In this document: one piece after another, positions 61,228-64,000 of the stretch | Layout: every line of letters begins with the position of its first letter | How positions within the stretch are numbered: the stretch's first letter is position 1 | NCBI GenBank assembly: GCA_021234155.1 | Contig: JAJEKV010000336.1 | Span: 62,001 to 126,000 of the forward strand | DNA from: Isoetes taiwanensis | Lineage: Eukaryota > Streptophyta > Lycopodiopsida > Isoetales > Isoetaceae | DNA: 64,000 nucleotides | Direction of reading: 5' to 3' | The notes under the pieces: generated by a model | Told to the model about the DNA's origin: nothing | Databases searched by the model: none | What the model saw: only the letters and a program-made list of their open reading frames with translations | Position numbers and translations under genes: made by a program

Positions 61228-63535
61228 ATGGATGGGGTTGAGGTTAGTTAAATCTTTGGTTTTAACCGTTTTGAAGGTCATGGGTATTGAAATAAGCGGC
61301 GACCGCTGACATTTCATAGCCGAGGGGTCATGGGATAGTTAGTTTACGCGGTTTCGGTCGAAAGAAATAGCCGGGCCCGCTGTTTCATGTAGCCAGGTGT
61401 CTAGGATAGTGAGTTTTTGTGGTTTTTGTGGTAACCTGGCCATTTTTTTGGGACGTGTTACTTTTGTAGTTTGTTTAGATCAGATGTAGTGTAATGTAAA
61501 TGCATCGCACCGCCATTTCCATGCAAATGGCGCCAATGTGCCATTCTCCCCGGCTGTCGCCTCTCCCTCGGCTTGCCAACAATCTAGAAAGTACTGTGAG
61601 GGCCTTATTATCATTTCGCTTCGCCGAGAATGCCTCGACTCGCTGCTTGGCGGAATAGGGAGTGTACACTTTCGATTGTTGGCTGGCCGAGGGATACCCG
61701 ACCGCCCGAGAAAATGGCTTATTTGCATGGATGGCGCCATTTGCATGGAAATAACCGAGAATGGCGCGCCATTTGCGGGTTTCCGAAATGGCCCTACCGC
61801 TGTCATTTCTCGACCGCAAATGATGGTAGATGGCGCCATTTCGACACAAATGGCGCAGTGGCGCCATTTCCATGCAAATGGCGTAGTGGGTTGGGTTTGG
61901 GTTTCATGATTTGATTGTTGATTTGTTGTTTTCTTGTGCAGCTTCGTTGTCCAAGTCTCAAAACGTTGTGACGGAGAAGACCGTGGTCATGGTGCATGGA
62001 AATTGTCAGGGCAATTCCCTTAGAGGAAGGGGTCGACCCCACAAAGGGGGACAAGAGGAGAGAACTTTGCCGCCTCACAAAGTCAAGAAGTGGTGAACAA
62101 GACGTTGTGATGCAGCTTGGCATCATTGTCAACATGCGGGAGGTGAAAAAGCAGGGAAGATTAGACTTCCTTGGTTGCACAGTGGAGGATCCCGTGAATT
62201 GCGGCGATTGACTCAGACCGCATGGACCGGCGCTTTTAACGATCCGCAGATGATGGAATCCAAGCATCAAGGACCGGGACGGCCGCGCAAAAAGAAAAGG
62301 GGCCGCTGGTTGCCTTCATAAAAGCGTAGAGGCAAAATTGGTATTAATGGCACGGCCGAGCTACTTAGAGGATTTGGCATTCTCCGGATTCGGCTATGGA
62401 CGGATCAAAGAACTCAGGTCACATATTGTCGAGCCAAGACCTCTTGTAATATGCCTCGCTCTAATGGACAAAGACTTGGCTTCGGCTGTGAGATTTCAAG
62501 GAAAAGCCAAACCTTAGGCAAGCCAAGCCAAGGGAAGAAAAAGCCAAACCAAAGGAAGTCCAAATGGAAGGGACGGAGCATGATGAAGAGAATCAAAAGA
62601 AAGACGAGGAAAGTGCCAGGTCTCCTCCCAAGTCAGCTCCCAAGTCTCCTCCTATCAGGATCGGTTCTCCTATCAAGTCCCCCGCCAAACAGATTCGGGA
62701 GAGAACCATTAGTGATACTAAATCCTCCCCACATCGGAGGAGAGGTAAAGGCATCAAGACGATTTACTGAAAGCATTCCGCAGAAAAGGAGGAGGGAAAC
62801 AAAAAAGGAGATGAGGGTCAGAAAGCAGAGGAAAATGGAAAGTCTGGAGGTGCTCTCGGAGTTGAAGATGGACCGTGATGCCGAAGAGGAGTTGGCAGAA
62901 GAAACACTAAAAAAATAAAGCACGGGCCACATGTTTCCTCTAGGTGTGATATATCTAAGAAAAAAATATCCATCCGGGATATGGAAGAGGCACCTCCTAA
63001 CATGACAAAGACGAAGTTGTAAATCTTGAACATGTTAGGAAACTGCGGCAAGTCATTTGCTGAAGATCCCCATCCAGTCTTCACGCCGGCAGATGTGGTG
63101 CCCTTTGATCCAGATACGAAGCAGCTAGTACCCTGGTCGCAAGAATCTGACCTGGCTGGTATGAGGTTCTACATTATCAATGGCAACCATTCTCGGCCTC
63201 ACCCGCTTACCGTGGGTGTCGGGTTGGGGGAAGATGCCGTAATAGAACTCGTAAAGATTTTTACACTTATAGAATGTGCAGAGTTCTTTTCGAGCATTGA
63301 GTGACTTGACCTTCTTTCGGTGTGGATGTCAATGACATCGTAGCCAGGACAGTGTTTAAGGAACCCTACGCAGATCAAATACACCTACCGGCCAGATCTC
63401 CCCTATTACATCTTTGGAACAGTGGAGAGGAACCCTATAGTACTTCATTGTAGGTAGGCTTCGAGGTCAAGTTAACGCTGAATGATGCTTATGGCTTTAA
63501 GCCCATCGCGGCTTGCATGGAAGACCTGATTTAGT
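61228..63535 (+). pseudogene. Divergent partner of transposase C: AT-hooks and ParB-like motif, decayed
   Basis: Likely first exon 61,228-61,242 (MDGVE, then GTTAGT donor), followed by a 698-base intron filled with palindromes and a second exon from 61,942, the same plan as the methyltransferase gene at 19,142 (tiny first exon, palindrome-rich intron). Downstream the plus strand reads RGRGRPHKGG (62,022) and GPGRPRKKKRGRW (62,271-62,309), two AT-hook-like motifs, then a Lys/Glu-rich and SPPKS-rich stretch (62,560-62,900). At 63,090-63,195 it reads VVPFDPDTKQLVPW and GMRFYIINGNHS, the G-x-H-S ParB-like motif seen in module B. Beyond 63,300 the frame breaks; AYGFKP near 63,490 might be a trace of the methyltransferase motif IV, but this is weak. 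Several frameshifts: a pseudogene. Confidence 0.6.
61515..61890. repeat. Palindrome array (ATGGCGCCAT / GGCGCCATTT) in intron 1 of the module C partner gene
   Basis: ATGGCGCCAT is exact at 61,731-61,740 and 61,829-61,838. Related copies are AAATGGCGCCAA (61,525), ATGGCGCGCCAT (61,761-61,772), AAATGGCGCAGTGGCGCCATTT (61,848-61,869) and CATGCAAATGGCG (61,871). Several are joined by TTTGCATGGA or its complement, so a longer unit of CCATGCAAATGGCGCC type can be drawn. All lie between the likely exons 1 and 2. Confidence 0.85.
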
Positions 63536-64000
63536 GAATATGTGGATCTTTCTTTGTTGCTGATTGGAGGAAATGATACTGCCTTTGGATTTTAAGCTTG
63601 GCTGTATATGGTAGAATTCTTCCTATCCGATCCATCTTGGGATCATTCTATTTGATTAAATACTTCCTATCTGGCCTATTGTGGAGCCTTAATAAGGTGG
63701 TTGTACCATGATTCTATTAATATATAAAATATCTTGCATTCAAAAAAAAAAAAAAAAAAACCCTCAAATCTGTTTCCAGACTTCCATCCTTGATATTCCC
63801 GACTGGAAATACCAAGTCTGCCTTTGGCAGCCCTAGAAAATTGACAGGAACAATTTCCTAGGCCAGGATAAGGACATAATACTAGATAATTATAAATGTA
63901 CCATATTTTTCCCAATAGAAAATCCTATATTCCAAGTACAACATCAATACAATAGTTTCTTTGTGAATACTATAAGTATTTCCAAATTGTAAAAGAGGTA
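63536..64000. other. No gene recognised
   Basis: A run of 18 A lies at about 63,740-63,758. I could not tie it to a retroposon because no target duplication is visible. The rest is A/T-rich non-coding DNA. Confidence 0.4.

Noticed and set aside
61475-61909. Overlapping frames of more than 90 codons on both strands
   Set aside because: They lie in a G+C-rich intron full of palindromes; frames are open in several phases at once, which indicates composition rather than coding.
63740-63758. Poly(A) run after the module C partner gene as evidence of a retrocopy
   Set aside because: The gene appears to keep an intron and no target-site duplication was found; a simple A-run is more likely.

Overview
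This window looks like nuclear DNA of a land plant, most likely a seed-free one (fern, lycophyte or bryophyte); that placement is inference. It is A+T-rich and gene-poor. It has spliced genes with long introns, plant-type tRNA-Val genes, one intact spliced gene for a Tas-like aldo-keto reductase of the kind seen in plant chloroplasts, and a dense set of decayed mobile elements (Ty3-type pol, Helitron ends and helicase pieces, LINE tails, a 6.7-kb terminal-inverted-repeat element, a Crypton-like tyrosine recombinase).

Layout. 0.6-2.0 kb: Ty3/gypsy pol remnant, followed by about 3 kb of non-coding DNA. 5.1-6.5 kb: transposase-like pseudogene A (minus). 9.6-18.6 kb: transposase-like pseudogene B (minus), split by a 6.7-kb element (11,024-17,742) that has 16-bp terminal inverted repeats and a TAA target duplication; this element carries a 1.2-kb retroposon and a ~320-bp satellite. 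19.1-23.2 kb: a divergently oriented, spliced gene with a ParB-like segment followed by a beta-type N4/N6 DNA methyltransferase, now broken. 24-35.5 kb: Helitron fragments. 39.6-42.4 kb: two tRNA-Val genes and one tRNA-like locus. 43.2-48.5 kb: the aldo-keto reductase. 49.4-51.7 kb: tyrosine recombinase gene. 54.1-54.6 kb: LINE 3' end. 56.6-59.7 kb: transposase-like pseudogene C (minus). 61.2-63.5 kb: its divergent partner with AT-hooks and a ParB-like motif.

Main result. The window holds two copies of what seems to be one two-gene mobile module: a transposase-like protein with LDN and GHTH-x3-D motifs (a family I know as the DUF7869 type), head-to-head with a gene carrying a ParB-like segment; in the better copy this is fused to a bacterial-type DNA methyltransferase. 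Each module carries its own short GC-centred palindrome in many copies, confined to introns and flanks: CTATGCGCGCATAG around module B, and ATGGCGCCAT/AAATGGCG...CGCCATTT around module C. The relic A has AAATCGCGC...GCGATTT nearby. A plausible reading is a self-recognition system in which the ParB-like/methyltransferase protein, the transposase or both act on element-specific palindromes. All copies here are broken, so the window records the architecture rather than a working element.
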